Below, in pieces: positions 24,252 to 32,823 of a stretch of 55,773 nt of DNA (the stretch's first letter is position 1; every line of letters begins with the position of its first letter). The position numbers and the translations under genes were made by a program. The notes under the pieces were generated by a model. That model was not told the DNA's origin. It ran no database searches and saw only the letters and a program-made list of their open reading frames with translations. The stretch lies in contig CANFFZ010000001.1 in the NCBI GenBank assembly GCA_947446155.1, positions 1 through 55,773 of the forward strand, in the 5' to 3' direction. The stretch comes from Chloroflexota bacterium. GTDB lineage: Bacteria; Chloroflexota; Dehalococcoidia; UBA2979.

Positions 24252-25169
24252 TTACGCGGAGGGCGTCGCTGCCTTCGCCGGGCCGCCGAAGCCACGGCCA
24301 CCGGGGCCACCGGGGCCGCGCTGCGGGCGGTCGCCGCCGCCGAGGAGCGTCCGTAGGGTCTCGCGAGCGGCCTTCGCCGCGTCGCCGCCCTGGGCGACCT
24401 GTGCCTTGATCTCGTCGGCCTTCGCCTGCGTGATCTTGCCGTCGGTCACCGCCTTGGCGAGGACTGTCGCTAGCATTTGCGTTTCGCGGGCCTGGTGGGC
24501 CGCGGCGAACTCCGCCTTCACTTTGGCCTGGGCAGCGTTGAGGGCGTCCACAGAGATGCCCAACTTGGCGGCGAGGGCCGTGGCGTGCTGCGCCTTCAGG
24601 GCGTCCAGCGTGGGCTGATCAGGACGCGTGCCCGGCGTGAACGCCGGCTTCGGCAGGCTTTCGCGGACGGCCTTCTCAGCCGCTGTCAGTGTCGCGATGT
24701 CGATCCCGAGGGCCTTCGCGAGTGCCTCGTTACCGAAGGCTCGGAGCTCGCCAGGGCCGTGGCTACCCGGGCCCTTGCGGTCGCCGGGGGCGGGTCTGAC
24801 GGAGGTCTGAGCCGTCTGCAGCTTCTCGACCGTGATGCCGAGCTTGGTCGCGAGTGCGGCCTGATAGGCCGTCTGATTCGCCTCGCGGGCGGCCTTGTCC
24901 TTCATCTGGTCAGCGGTCAGTTTCGGGGTGGTCGCGCGGGCCGCCTCTATCGCTACCTTCAACGCCTCGGGCGTGATGCCGAGCGCCGTCGCGAGTGCGG
25001 TACCGCCTCGAGGGCCGCCGTGCTCAGGCGCAGTCGCTGGGGCAGTGGTGCCGGGGGTGCCGCTCTGCTGCGCAGAGGCCACGAACGGCACTGCGGCGGA
25101 GCCGACGACGGCGATTGTCGCCAGGCCAGTCAGGATCTTGGTCTTACCGATCATCTTCAGGTTCTCCAT
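24252..25169 (-). CDS. secreted LGI-repeat helical protein B
   Basis: 305 residues with an N-terminal signal peptide (ILTGLATIAVVGSAAVPFVASAQ). Four repeats follow the pattern ALA-x-x-LGI-x-x-x-x-L-x-x-A: ALATALGITPEALKVAIEAA, ALATKLGITVEKLQTAQTSV, ALAKALGIDIATLTAAEKAV and ALAAKLGISVDALNAAQAKV. Then a DGKITQAKADEIKAQVAQGG hairpin and a Gly/Pro/Arg-rich tail. A second Met (MIGKTKIL) is an alternative start. Similar LGI repeats are scattered in exported proteins of Chloroflexota and Actinomycetota. Function unknown. Confidence 0.75.
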   Translation of the reverse strand: MENLKMIGKTKILTGLATIAVVGSAAVPFVASAQQSGTPGTTAPATAPEHGGPRGGTALATALGITPEALKVAIEAARATTPKLTADQMKDKAAREANQTAYQAALATKLGITVEKLQTAQTSVRPAPGDRKGPGSHGPGELRAFGNEALAKALGIDIATLTAAEKAVRESLPKPAFTPGTRPDQPTLDALKAQHATALAAKLGISVDALNAAQAKVKAEFAAAHQARETQMLATVLAKAVTDGKITQAKADEIKAQVAQGGDAAKAARETLRTLLGGGDRPQRGPGGPGGRGFGGPAKAATPSA

Positions 25170-25310
25170 CCGAGCTGCTTGTGGGAGCCGCTCTCGATGT
25201 CCTGAAGACTACGAGTCACGCGTTTGGGAACTCTGTGCCTGTGATTCCGAATTCTTTGGACTCGATGCTAGCCTCCGAGGACCGTCAGGGGACGTGTGAA
25301 GGAGCCGCGT

Positions 25311-25778
25311 GTGACGCCAGCGGTGGATGCGGCGAAGGCGGCTGGATGCGTCTTCGAACTGTTGTCGTATGAGCACGACCCTCGCGCACCGGCGTACGGC
25401 GTGGAGGCTGCGGAGATCCTTGGCCTCGACCCGGCGTCCGTCTTCAAGACCCTCGTCGCGAAGGTGGATGGACGCCTCGTCGTCGGCGTCGTGCCGGTGG
25501 CGCTGCACCTCGACTTGAAGGCGCTCGCGGCGGCCTCGGGTGGCCGGAAGGCTGAGATGGCACCACCCGCCGAAGCCGAACGCGCCACCGGCTACGTGGT
25601 CGGTGGCATCAGCCCGCTCGGCCAGAAGCGACGCCTCCCCGCGATCATCGATGAGTCGGTGCTGCTGCTGGCGACCGTACACGTGAGCGCCGGACGTCGC
25701 GGCCTGGAGATCGCGTTGGCGCCCGCCGACCTCGTGCGGCTGGCGGGTGCGACGGTTGCCGCGATCGCGCGCGAGTAG
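25311..25778 (+). CDS. ybaK: Cys-tRNA(Pro) deacylase, YbaK/EbsC family
   Basis: 155 residues. The GTG start is placed 6 bases after AAGGAG; a GTG at 25296 is upstream of that site. Family marks: N-terminal TPAVDAAKAAGCVFELLSYEHDP, GLDPASVFKTLVAKVDGRLVVGVVP, the catalytic-site Lys in HLDLKALAAASGGRKAEMA, GYVVGGISPLGQKRRLPAIIDESV and AGRRGLEIALAPADLV. YbaK hydrolyses Cys mischarged on tRNA-Pro in trans. It stands alone. Confidence 0.93.
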   Translation: MTPAVDAAKAAGCVFELLSYEHDPRAPAYGVEAAEILGLDPASVFKTLVAKVDGRLVVGVVPVALHLDLKALAAASGGRKAEMAPPAEAERATGYVVGGISPLGQKRRLPAIIDESVLLLATVHVSAGRRGLEIALAPADLVRLAGATVAAIARE

Positions 25779-25795
25779 TCGAGGTAGATGCCGGA

Positions 25796-26377
25796 CTAGT
25801 GCGGAGTACGGCGCTGCTCGCGGAGGAGATGAATCAGCGGGATGAACGACAACAGGATCACCACGGCGATCAGGGCGTACTCGAACTTCTCCGCCGCCTC
25901 GCCGATGAAGTAGCCCGCGTAGGTCATCGAAAACACCCAGAGGATTCCCCCGGCGACGTTGTACGCAGTGAAGCGGCGGTATGGCATCCCGGCGGCCCCA
26001 GCGACCGAGGGCACGAACGACCGGATGATAGCCATGAAGCGGGAGATCGTGATCGCCTTGCCCCCATGCCGTTCGAAGAAGACGCGAGCCTGCTCTACAT
26101 AGCGTCGCTTGAAGAACCGCGCGTCCTCGCGGGCGAACAGCAGCGGGCCTGCCTTCCGTCCGATCGCGTAGCCAGTGGCGTCGCCCGTGATGGCGGCGAT
26201 GATGAGGAGTGGAATGAGGATCTTCAGGTCGAGGTGTCCGCGCTGCGCCGCGACCCCGGCGGCGATGAGCAGCGAATCCCCCGGCAGCACGAACCCGATG
26301 AACAGCCCACTCTCCGCGAAGACGATGGCGATGAGGACGGTGTAACCGCCCCACTCGATCAGCCGCTCGAGGTCCAT
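25796..26377 (-). CDS. DedA family membrane protein
   Basis: 193 residues with four to five helices and the DedA core: FAESGLFIGFVLPGDSLLIAAGVAA, GDATGYAIGRKAGPLLF, and FFERHGGKAITISRFMAIIRSFVPSVAGAAGMPYRRFTAYNVAGGILW, which has the conserved E, GD, R and FxP residues. DedA proteins are undecaprenyl-phosphate or phospholipid flippases and support envelope and pH homeostasis. It converges on ybaK with a 17-base gap. Confidence 0.93.
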   Translation of the reverse strand: MDLERLIEWGGYTVLIAIVFAESGLFIGFVLPGDSLLIAAGVAAQRGHLDLKILIPLLIIAAITGDATGYAIGRKAGPLLFAREDARFFKRRYVEQARVFFERHGGKAITISRFMAIIRSFVPSVAGAAGMPYRRFTAYNVAGGILWVFSMTYAGYFIGEAAEKFEYALIAVVILLSFIPLIHLLREQRRTPH

Positions 26378-26431
26378 GCTGCCGCCTTCCGGACGTCTCT
26401 CCCCGTCGAGACTATCGCAGAACGAGGCTCG

Positions 26432-26926
26432 CTATCCCTCGACGGAGTGAAGGCGGCCGGTGGTGACGTCGTAGGTGAAGCCGAGTACCTGATAGTCGGG
26501 CGGGAGGTATGGGCAGGCGCGGAGGAGCGCGACGTCCTCGCTCACGCTGGAAACGACGTCGCTGATCGGGAGGAAGTCGATGTTGGGCCGGACGCCGGTG
26601 ACGGTCTCCACGCGGGCCTGGAGATCCTCGTTTGTCACACCGAGCAGGCCGCAGTCGGTGTGGTGGATGACGACGCACCAGCGGGTGCCGAGGGCGGTGG
26701 AGGAGAGGACGAGCGATCGGACGGCGTCTTCCGAGGCCCGTCCACCAGCGTTGCGGATCACGTGGGCGTCGCCGAGTTGCATGCCCAGTACGCCCTGCGC
26801 CGTGAAGCGGGAGTCCATGCAGGTCAGGATGGCGATCTGACGCAGGGGACGGACGCGCAGTGCCCCGGCGGAGAAATCAGCGGCGTACCGCGCGTTGTTG
26901 GCGAGCAACTCGTCGTGGAGGTTCAT
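26432..26926 (-). CDS. beta-class carbonic anhydrase
   Basis: 164 residues. Zinc ligands are C36 (in ILTCMDSR), H89 and C92 (in VVIHHTDCG), with the D38/R40 dyad intact. DAHVIRNAGGRASEDAVRSLV is the substrate-channel segment. It interconverts CO2 and bicarbonate in the cytoplasm. The start MNLHDELL is where family members begin; the open frame to 27001 runs into the pseudogene. No partner is nearby. Confidence 0.93.
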   Translation of the reverse strand: MNLHDELLANNARYAADFSAGALRVRPLRQIAILTCMDSRFTAQGVLGMQLGDAHVIRNAGGRASEDAVRSLVLSSTALGTRWCVVIHHTDCGLLGVTNEDLQARVETVTGVRPNIDFLPISDVVSSVSEDVALLRACPYLPPDYQVLGFTYDVTTGRLHSVEG

Positions 26927-26967
26927 GTCTCGATAGTCACCCGCAACGCCGCTGAAGTCGAGCCCGC

Positions 26968-27729
26968 CTAGAGGGCCTGGGCGAGGAAGCGCCAGGTGCA
27001 CTCCTCACGAGGGCTCCCGAGCACTTGTGCCGGCGGGCCCTGCTCCACGATCTGGCCCTCGTCGAAGAAGAGGACACGGTCCGCCACCTCGCGGGCGAAG
27101 CCCATTTCATGGGTGGCGATGACGATGGTCATGCCCTCACCCGCCAATTCACGGACGACGGCCAGCGCCTCCCGCGTCATCTCCGGGTCGAGGGCGGAGG
27201 TTGGCTCGTCGAAGAGCATCGCCTTCGGCGACATCGCGAGGGCGCGGGCGATCGCGACCCGCTGCTGCTGCCCGCCGGAGAGTTCCGAGGGGAAGGAGTT
27301 GATCTTGTTGTCTAGCCCAACGCGTTCGAGCAGCGACACGCGCGAGGGCGTCCGCCTTGGCGGCCGGCATCTTCCGCACCTGCCGGGGTGCGAGTGTGAC
27401 GTTGTCGCTCGCGGAGAGGTGCGGGAACAGGTTGTACTGCTGGAACACCATCCCGATCTCAGCGCGCACGCGATGGATCTTCGGGGTGTGCGCATCGAGC
27501 CGGACGCCGTCGATCCAGATCTCACCGGAGGTGTGTGGTTCTAGGCGGTTCAGCGCACGGAGGAAGGTGGACTTGGCGGAGCCCGAGGGCCTCACGACCA
27601 CCACGACTTCGCCCGCCTCGATACTGACGGTGATGCCCCGGAGCGCGTGGTACGTGCCGTACCACTTGTGGACGTCTGTTACGTGATCATCTGGTGTGCG
27701 GCCTCGGCGGTTGGTGTGGCGTCCGTCAT
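26968..27729 (-). pseudogene. broken amino-acid ABC transporter ATPase (GlnQ-like)
   Basis: Read across frames, this is a full-length polar amino-acid ATPase from the ATG at 27729 (MTDATPTAEAAHQMI). One frameshift comes before VTDVHKWYGTYHALRG and a second around 27340, after KMPAAKADALA; the rest runs [33 protein letters not shown] to the end. Walker A reads RPSGSAKST instead of GPSGSGKST. The start overlaps the stop of the permease remnant (ATGA), so the two once formed an operon. Two frameshifts plus a lost P-loop Gly make a functional product very unlikely. Confidence 0.88.
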
Positions 27730-27938
27730 CAGCGTTCTCCGATTCCAGAACCACCCGAGAGGCGGCGTTCGAGGCGGCGCGAGAGCCGCGACAGTGTGAA
27801 GGCTACGATCCAGAAAAGCAGCCCGACGAAGAGCAGCACTTCCTTCTGCCGCCCGAAGAAGGCGGGCTGCTCGGTGGTCGCGCGGGCCGCCGCCAGCATC
27901 TCGGTCAGCCCCAGTACCGAGATGAGCGTGGACGACAT
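27729..27938 (-). pseudogene. C-terminal remnant of an amino-acid ABC permease
   Basis: About 69 residues. LISVLGLTEMLAAARATTEQPAFFGRQKEVLLFVGLLFWIVAFTLSRLSRRLERRL is the end of a HisM/GlnP-type permease, including the last membrane helix and the distal part of the coupling region. The first ~150 residues are absent, and upstream sequence belongs to a different broken gene. I read this as a deletion junction near 27940. Confidence 0.8.
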
Positions 27939-27946
27939 GAGGAGGT

Positions 27947-28681
27947 CTAGGACGCGGCGTCCGGCGGCAACGCGCCATCGACGTCGAGCACCACACCGAG
28001 GCCAGCGACAGTCGCCTCGCGGACGATGGCCTGCCCGCCTCTTTCGCCTCGGGTGGGGCGGTCACCAGGAAGCGGCGGGCAGCGGTGGAGCGGTAGGCGA
28101 CACGCAGGCGGGAAGCGCGGTCGCCGCCGGAGACGATGGTGAACATCGCGCCTTCGCCCGTCGCCTCGACGGGGCGTTCGATGTGCGCGCGCGGAGGGAG
28201 GGCCGGGTCGGTGGTGTCGGCGCTGCGGAGTGCCCACGAGACGCGGTCGTGCAGCGCGATCGGACGCCCGGCCCATGCGCCCTCGGCGTCCACGCTCACG
28301 AGGCCGGCTGAGACGAGGCGAGCACCCGGTGCCAGTGCGCGCACACCGAGGTGGGGGGCCGTGTCCAGCGTGTCCAGCCACGGCCGCGTCGCGCTCGCGT
28401 GGTTCTGTGCGTAGGCGAGCACCTCCGCCTCGTCGGTCGTGAGGCGCGCGTTTCGGGCGACATCGCGACTCCGCGGTCGCGTCATCCTCGGGGAGGTCGA
28501 GGTCGGGGAGGGTGGTGAGGAGGCGGTCGACCTCGGCGTCCTCGATGATGACGAGACCGGCGAAGTCGCGCGGGACGACGCCTCCGAGGCGGCGCAGCAA
28601 GGCTTGGACCTGCAAGAGGCCAGCGCCCCGCTCCTAGGGCTCCAGCGTCCGCTGCATCCCGTCCCCCGTCAGCACCGTCAT
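27947..28681 (-). pseudogene. broken gene of unrecognised family
   Basis: From the ATG at 28681 (MTVLTGDGMQRTLEP) a TAG at 28634-28636 interrupts the frame. The same frame resumes as LLQVQALLRRLGGVVPRDFAGLVIIEDAEVDRLLTTLPD. It shifts near 28490 to LTTDEAEVLAYAQNHASATRPWLDTLDTAPHLGVRAL, and shifts back near 28045 to IVREATVAGLGVVLDVDGALPPDA before a stop. One nonsense change and two compensating frameshifts indicate decay. It could be the N-terminal part of a large ATPase, but I cannot name the family. Confidence 0.7.
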
Positions 28682-28773
28682 GGTACGTGGTGTTGCTCGG
28701 GAGGGTCAGGCGGCAAAATGCAACGCAAACCAAGCGATCTTAAGATAAATATGCTTGCGTGGAGGGGGGTGGT

Positions 28774-30783
28774 ATGGCTCGATTCGGCGAGGTGAGTGGC
28801 ATTGTCGGTGGTGGTAGCCGCCGCGCCCTTCGGCTGCTTCTGCTGGGTGCCGTGACAGTCGGCGTTGTTGGCGGAGGGGGCTGGTACTTCTTTGGCCGGA
28901 GCAAGGCTGCAGCGCCCCCGGCGGTGGAGACGGCGCAGGTCACGCGTGGCACCCTCGCGACAACGGTCACGCTCCCCATTACAGCATCGTCGATCTCGTC
29001 GGTCGGCCTCACCTTCTCGGCGGCGGGCAAAGTCACCGAGGTCAACGCGGTGATCGGTCAGGTCGTGAAGGCTGGCGATCAGCTGGCGCGCGTGGACGCC
29101 ACCGACGCTCGACAGTCGCTGCAGATTGCCCAGAACAATTTTGGGGTGGCGCAGCTACGGCTGGCCCAACTGGTGGCCCCGGCGAAGCCGGAGGACGCCC
29201 AGTCGGCGCGGCAGGCCGTCGTCTCGGCCGAGACTGCGGTGCAGAACGCGCAGATCACGCTCGAACGTCTCACGCGGCCTCCGACGGCGACGGACATCTC
29301 TGCCGCAGATGCGGCCATCCTGCAGGCGCAGACATCGCTGGATACCGTACAGCGGGCCGTCGAGACGACGTTCAGCACCCTGCGCTCGGCGCAGAACACC
29401 TACTGCGCTCAGATGGGCGGAATACTCTCCGCCGCGCCCTGCGCTCCCGGCGCGTTTCCCCTTGTGCCCGATGTGATCACTCAGATGCAGTCGGTCCTTG
29501 GTCCGCCGTACTTCCTACCGCCAGCGTATGCGAATCTGGCGACCACGCTCCTTTCTGCGAATGCGGCGTACGCCAACGCGCTGCAGAATGTCACGGCGTC
29601 GAAGTCGTCACTTGAGCAGGCGAAGCTGAAGCGCGCCAAGCTTGACGAGCCGGACAACCTCGACGTCTTCGCGGCGCGACTCGCGCTGAACAATGCGCAG
29701 GAGGCGCGTAAGTCCGCTGTCGCACGGGAGGTTGCACTGCAGCGCGGGCCGGACCCGCTCGACGTGCAGGCGCAGCAGCTCGCGGTGCGATCACAGGAGA
29801 TCGCGTTTGCGAGCGCGCAGCAAAAGGTCGTGGACACGGTGCTTCTCGCGCCGTTCGCAGGGACGGTCGGGGCGGTCCCGCTGATCGTCGGACAGCAGGT
29901 CGGTACGGCGACGGCCGCGGTCACGCTGACCGACACGGGGACGATCCAGGTCAAGATGACCATCTCCGAGTCCGACCTGCCGCAGGTCCGTGCCAGCCAG
30001 CTTGGCCTCGCCACCTTCGACGCGCTGGCGGGCCAGGCGTTCGTGGTACGCGTGATCGGGGTGAGTCCGATCCCGACCGTCACCCAGGGCGTCGTGACCT
30101 ATGCAGCGCAGGCAGCGATCCTCCGAGGCCCCGATCTCGTCGCCATCCAGCCCGAGCTGGAGAAGCTCGCCGCGGCGCTTTTATCCGGGGCGGCGCGCAC
30201 CGGTGGGATCCAGCTCTCCGGTCTGTTTGGCGCCGGGGCCGCTGCCGCCGGAACGGCGGGGTCCCAGTTCTCGGCGACGGGAACCGCGACCGCGGCGACG
30301 ACGGCGACTGCCAAAGGCACGGGCCTTCCCGGCGGCGCGCAGCGCCCGCAGGGTGCCGGTCAGGGCGGACAGGGTGCGAGTGCGGGCCCGGCGGCCGGCG
30401 CTACCGGCGGGGGACAGCGTCCCCCGGGTGTCGGGGCCGCTGGTGCTGGTGGAACGGCCGGACAGCGACTCCCGACGGAAGGGATGAGCGGCTCGGTGAT
30501 CCTCGTCCAGTCGGTGAGTGAGAACGTGCTGCTGGTGCCCTCGGGCGCGGTGCGGCGCGAGAACCGTCAGTCCGTTGTGCTCGTCCCGGACGGGAGCGGT
30601 GGGTCGCAATCGAGGCCGGTGGTAGTCGGAGGGACGGATGGGGCACGCACGATCATTACGAGCGGCCTGAACGAAGGCGACACCGTCATCACCAGCGCGG
30701 TGCGCGGCACAGCGACCGCGACCGCGACGGCGCGCCCCGGGCAGGCCAACCCGGCGGGCGGCGGCGGGAACGTCATCCGGTGA
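28774..30783 (+). CDS. HlyD/MacA-like efflux adaptor protein
   Basis: 669 residues. A membrane anchor lies near residues 22-42 (LLLLGAVTVGVVGGGGWYFF), followed by the lipoyl-like half-motif VGLTFSAAGKVTEVNAVIGQVVKAGDQLARVD and a long coiled-coil hairpin (about residues 110-340). The second lipoyl half is DTVLLAPFAGTVGAVPLIVGQQVG, then beta-barrel domains. A ~110-residue Gly/Ala/Gln-rich insert (near residues 490-560) precedes GMSGSVILVQSVSENVLLVPSGAVRRE. The start has GGAGGGGGG. It overlaps the ATPase gene and forms the adaptor of a MacAB-like exporter. The large disordered insert is unusual. Confidence 0.88.
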   Translation: MARFGEVSGIVGGGSRRALRLLLLGAVTVGVVGGGGWYFFGRSKAAAPPAVETAQVTRGTLATTVTLPITASSISSVGLTFSAAGKVTEVNAVIGQVVKAGDQLARVDATDARQSLQIAQNNFGVAQLRLAQLVAPAKPEDAQSARQAVVSAETAVQNAQITLERLTRPPTATDISAADAAILQAQTSLDTVQRAVETTFSTLRSAQNTYCAQMGGILSAAPCAPGAFPLVPDVITQMQSVLGPPYFLPPAYANLATTLLSANAAYANALQNVTASKSSLEQAKLKRAKLDEPDNLDVFAARLALNNAQEARKSAVAREVALQRGPDPLDVQAQQLAVRSQEIAFASAQQKVVDTVLLAPFAGTVGAVPLIVGQQVGTATAAVTLTDTGTIQVKMTISESDLPQVRASQLGLATFDALAGQAFVVRVIGVSPIPTVTQGVVTYAAQAAILRGPDLVAIQPELEKLAAALLSGAARTGGIQLSGLFGAGAAAAGTAGSQFSATGTATAATTATAKGTGLPGGAQRPQGAGQGGQGASAGPAAGATGGGQRPPGVGAAGAGGTAGQRLPTEGMSGSVILVQSVSENVLLVPSGAVRRENRQSVVLVPDGSGGSQSRPVVVGGTDGARTIITSGLNEGDTVITSAVRGTATATATARPGQANPAGGGGNVIR

Positions 30784-31526
30784 TCCGCCTTGAAGAGATC
30801 GAGAAGGTGTACCGCACGGACGCGGGTGAGGTCCGTGCGCTGGACGGCGTCTCGCTGAACGTCGATGCGGGAGAGTTCATCGCGATCATGGGGACGAGTG
30901 GCTCGGGCAAGAGCACGATGATGAACATCATCGGCCTGCTGGACGATCCCACAGCCGGTCGGTACTTCCTCGATGGCGCGGACGTCTCGAAACTCGACGA
31001 TGACACGCGCTCGAAGTTGCGTGGGCGGCTCTTTGGCTTCGTCTTCCAGTCCTACAACTTGGTGCCGCGGATGACCGCGATCGAGCAGGTGGAGCTTCCG
31101 CTGCTCTACCAGCGCCGGTCAAACCGGCGGCAGATGGCGATAGAGGCGCTGGACCGCGTTGGACTCGCAGACCGCGCCAACCACCACCCGAACCAGCTGT
31201 CCGGTGGCCAGCAGCAGCGGGTCGCGATTGCACGGTCGCTGGTCGTCCACCCCAATGTGATCCTGGCGGACGAGCCCACGGGCGCGCTGGACACGAGAAC
31301 GAGCCAAGAGGTCATGGGTATCTTCGCTGACCTTGCTCAAGAGCAGCAGATTACCGTCGTCGTGGTCACGCACGAGGCGAGCATCGCGGACTTCACCGAC
31401 CGCACGGTGCGGATGCGGGATGGCCGTATCATTTCTGACCAGCGACGGGCCCATCCGGGCGATCCGATCGACGAGGCGTCAGCGACCCCGAGGTCGGATT
31501 CTCCCCTGAGCGAGGTGACCCGGTGA
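30780..31526 (+). CDS. ABC transporter ATP-binding protein, MacB/LolD type
   Basis: 248 residues. Walker A is [11 protein letters not shown], the Q-loop region is [24 protein letters not shown], the signature is [15 protein letters not shown] and Walker B is [12 protein letters not shown]; the switch is [10 protein letters not shown]. This is the LolD/MacB-type ATPase of mechanotransmission ABC systems. The GTG start overlaps the upstream TGA (GTGA) and its own stop overlaps the permease start, so the three proteins are translated as one set. Confidence 0.93.
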   Translation: MIRLEEIEKVYRTDAGEVRALDGVSLNVDAGEFIAIMGTSGSGKSTMMNIIGLLDDPTAGRYFLDGADVSKLDDDTRSKLRGRLFGFVFQSYNLVPRMTAIEQVELPLLYQRRSNRRQMAIEALDRVGLADRANHHPNQLSGGQQQRVAIARSLVVHPNVILADEPTGALDTRTSQEVMGIFADLAQEQQITVVVVTHEASIADFTDRTVRMRDGRIISDQRRAHPGDPIDEASATPRSDSPLSEVTR

Positions 31527-32773
31527 GCATCTTGGACTCCATCCGGACGGCGCTCCGGGCGATCGGGGCGAACCGACTTCGCAGCGGTCTAACGGCGCTG
31601 GGACTGGTCATCGGCGTCGCGTCCGTGATCGTCCTGATCGCCGTGGGGCAAGGCGCACAGCAGGGCGTGCAGGACCGCATTCGAGGGCTAGGGTCGGACC
31701 TGATCTTCGTGAAGCCAGCGGCGCAGACCGACCGCACCACGGGGGCCCGCGGCGCCCAGGGCGGTGGCATCACACTGACCGCTGCAGATGCCGATGCCAT
31801 CATCGCAGCGAACATCCCCGGGGTGATGGGGGTCGCGCCGCAGCTGTCGTTCAACGCGCAGGCGATTGCACAGAGCCAGAACCTGGGCGTGACGGTGATC
31901 GGCACCACACCGGCCTACACAGATGTGCGCGATGCGAAGGTGGTGCAGGGCGACTTCATTGGCCCGGAGGACATTGATCGCCGCGCCCTGACGGTCGTCT
32001 TGGGTTCCGCCGTCGCGGAGTCGCTGTACCCAGACGGGGACGCGATCGGACAGCAGGTGCGCCTTGCGCTGGGGCCACAGGGCTTCAATTTCCGGGTGAT
32101 CGGGGTGATGGCGACGCGCGGCGGCACCGGCGAGCAGGACAACTATGTCTTCATCCCCGTGCCCTCACTCTCCTCGCGGATTGGATTCCTTCGCAATCCA
32201 AGAGGTGATGTCTCCGTCAACCAGATCAACATCCGTGCGGTGCCGGGGGCGAACCAGGACGCGATCAAGACGGCGCTCATGGACCTCCTTGTGCAGCGGC
32301 ATCAGGTCGTTGCACCCGACTTCACGCTCCAGAGTCAGAACGACCTGGTGGGTGCCGCAGCCGAGGTCAGCCGCACGCTATCGATCCTCCTGGGGAGCAT
32401 CGCCGGCATCTCACTCATCGTGGGTGGCATTGGGACGATGAACATCATGCTGGTATCGGTGACTGAGCGGACGCGGGAGATCGGCATCCGTCGTGCAGTT
32501 GGGGCACGTGGGGTCGACGTGATGCGTCAGTTCGTGACCGAGGCGATCGCCCTGAGCCTGGTCGGAGGCCTGATCGGCGTCGGGATTGGTGTCGCCGCGG
32601 CCGTGGGGATCGACGGACGTGATATTTCCGGTACCGCCATGCAGACCGCGATCCAGACGTGGAGCATTGTGCTGGCGTTCGGCGTGGCGCTGCTCGTCGG
32701 GCTGATCAGCGGCTCGTACCCGGCGTTCCGTGCCGCGAGACTCGATCCCATCCTCGCTCTCCGCAGCGAGTAG
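31523..32773 (+). CDS. MacB-like ABC permease (FtsX type)
   Basis: 416 residues. N-terminal helix in RLRSGLTALGLVIGVASVIVLIAVGQGAQ, an extracytoplasmic MacB_PCD domain (about residues 45-270), then three helices of the FtsX domain. These include LLGSIAGISLIVGGIGTMNIMLVSVTERTREIGIRRAVGARGVDVMRQFVTEA, and the protein ends SGSYPAFRAARLDPILALRSE. Start GTG overlapping the ATPase stop. With the adaptor it should expel peptides, lipids or drugs across the cytoplasmic membrane; no TolC-like partner exists in the window. Confidence 0.93.
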   Translation: MSILDSIRTALRAIGANRLRSGLTALGLVIGVASVIVLIAVGQGAQQGVQDRIRGLGSDLIFVKPAAQTDRTTGARGAQGGGITLTAADADAIIAANIPGVMGVAPQLSFNAQAIAQSQNLGVTVIGTTPAYTDVRDAKVVQGDFIGPEDIDRRALTVVLGSAVAESLYPDGDAIGQQVRLALGPQGFNFRVIGVMATRGGTGEQDNYVFIPVPSLSSRIGFLRNPRGDVSVNQINIRAVPGANQDAIKTALMDLLVQRHQVVAPDFTLQSQNDLVGAAAEVSRTLSILLGSIAGISLIVGGIGTMNIMLVSVTERTREIGIRRAVGARGVDVMRQFVTEAIALSLVGGLIGVGIGVAAAVGIDGRDISGTAMQTAIQTWSIVLAFGVALLVGLISGSYPAFRAARLDPILALRSE

Positions 32774-32797
32774 CCCGCACACGTCCCTTGTCGCCCC

Positions 32798-32803
32798 TAC
32801 GAT
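32798..32803 (+). promoter_or_regulatory. possible -10 element (TACGAT)
   Basis: TACGAT lies 20 bases before the glycosyltransferase ATG, in the 50-base gap after the permease. It would allow separate transcription. No clear -35. Confidence 0.2.
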
Positions 32804-32823
32804 GCGCGTGCATCGGAGGTGGC

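Noticed and set aside
30181..30646. Minus-strand open frames in the Gly/Ala-rich insert of the efflux adaptor
   Set aside because: Low-complexity antisense translation of the adaptor gene; no ribosome site or domain.
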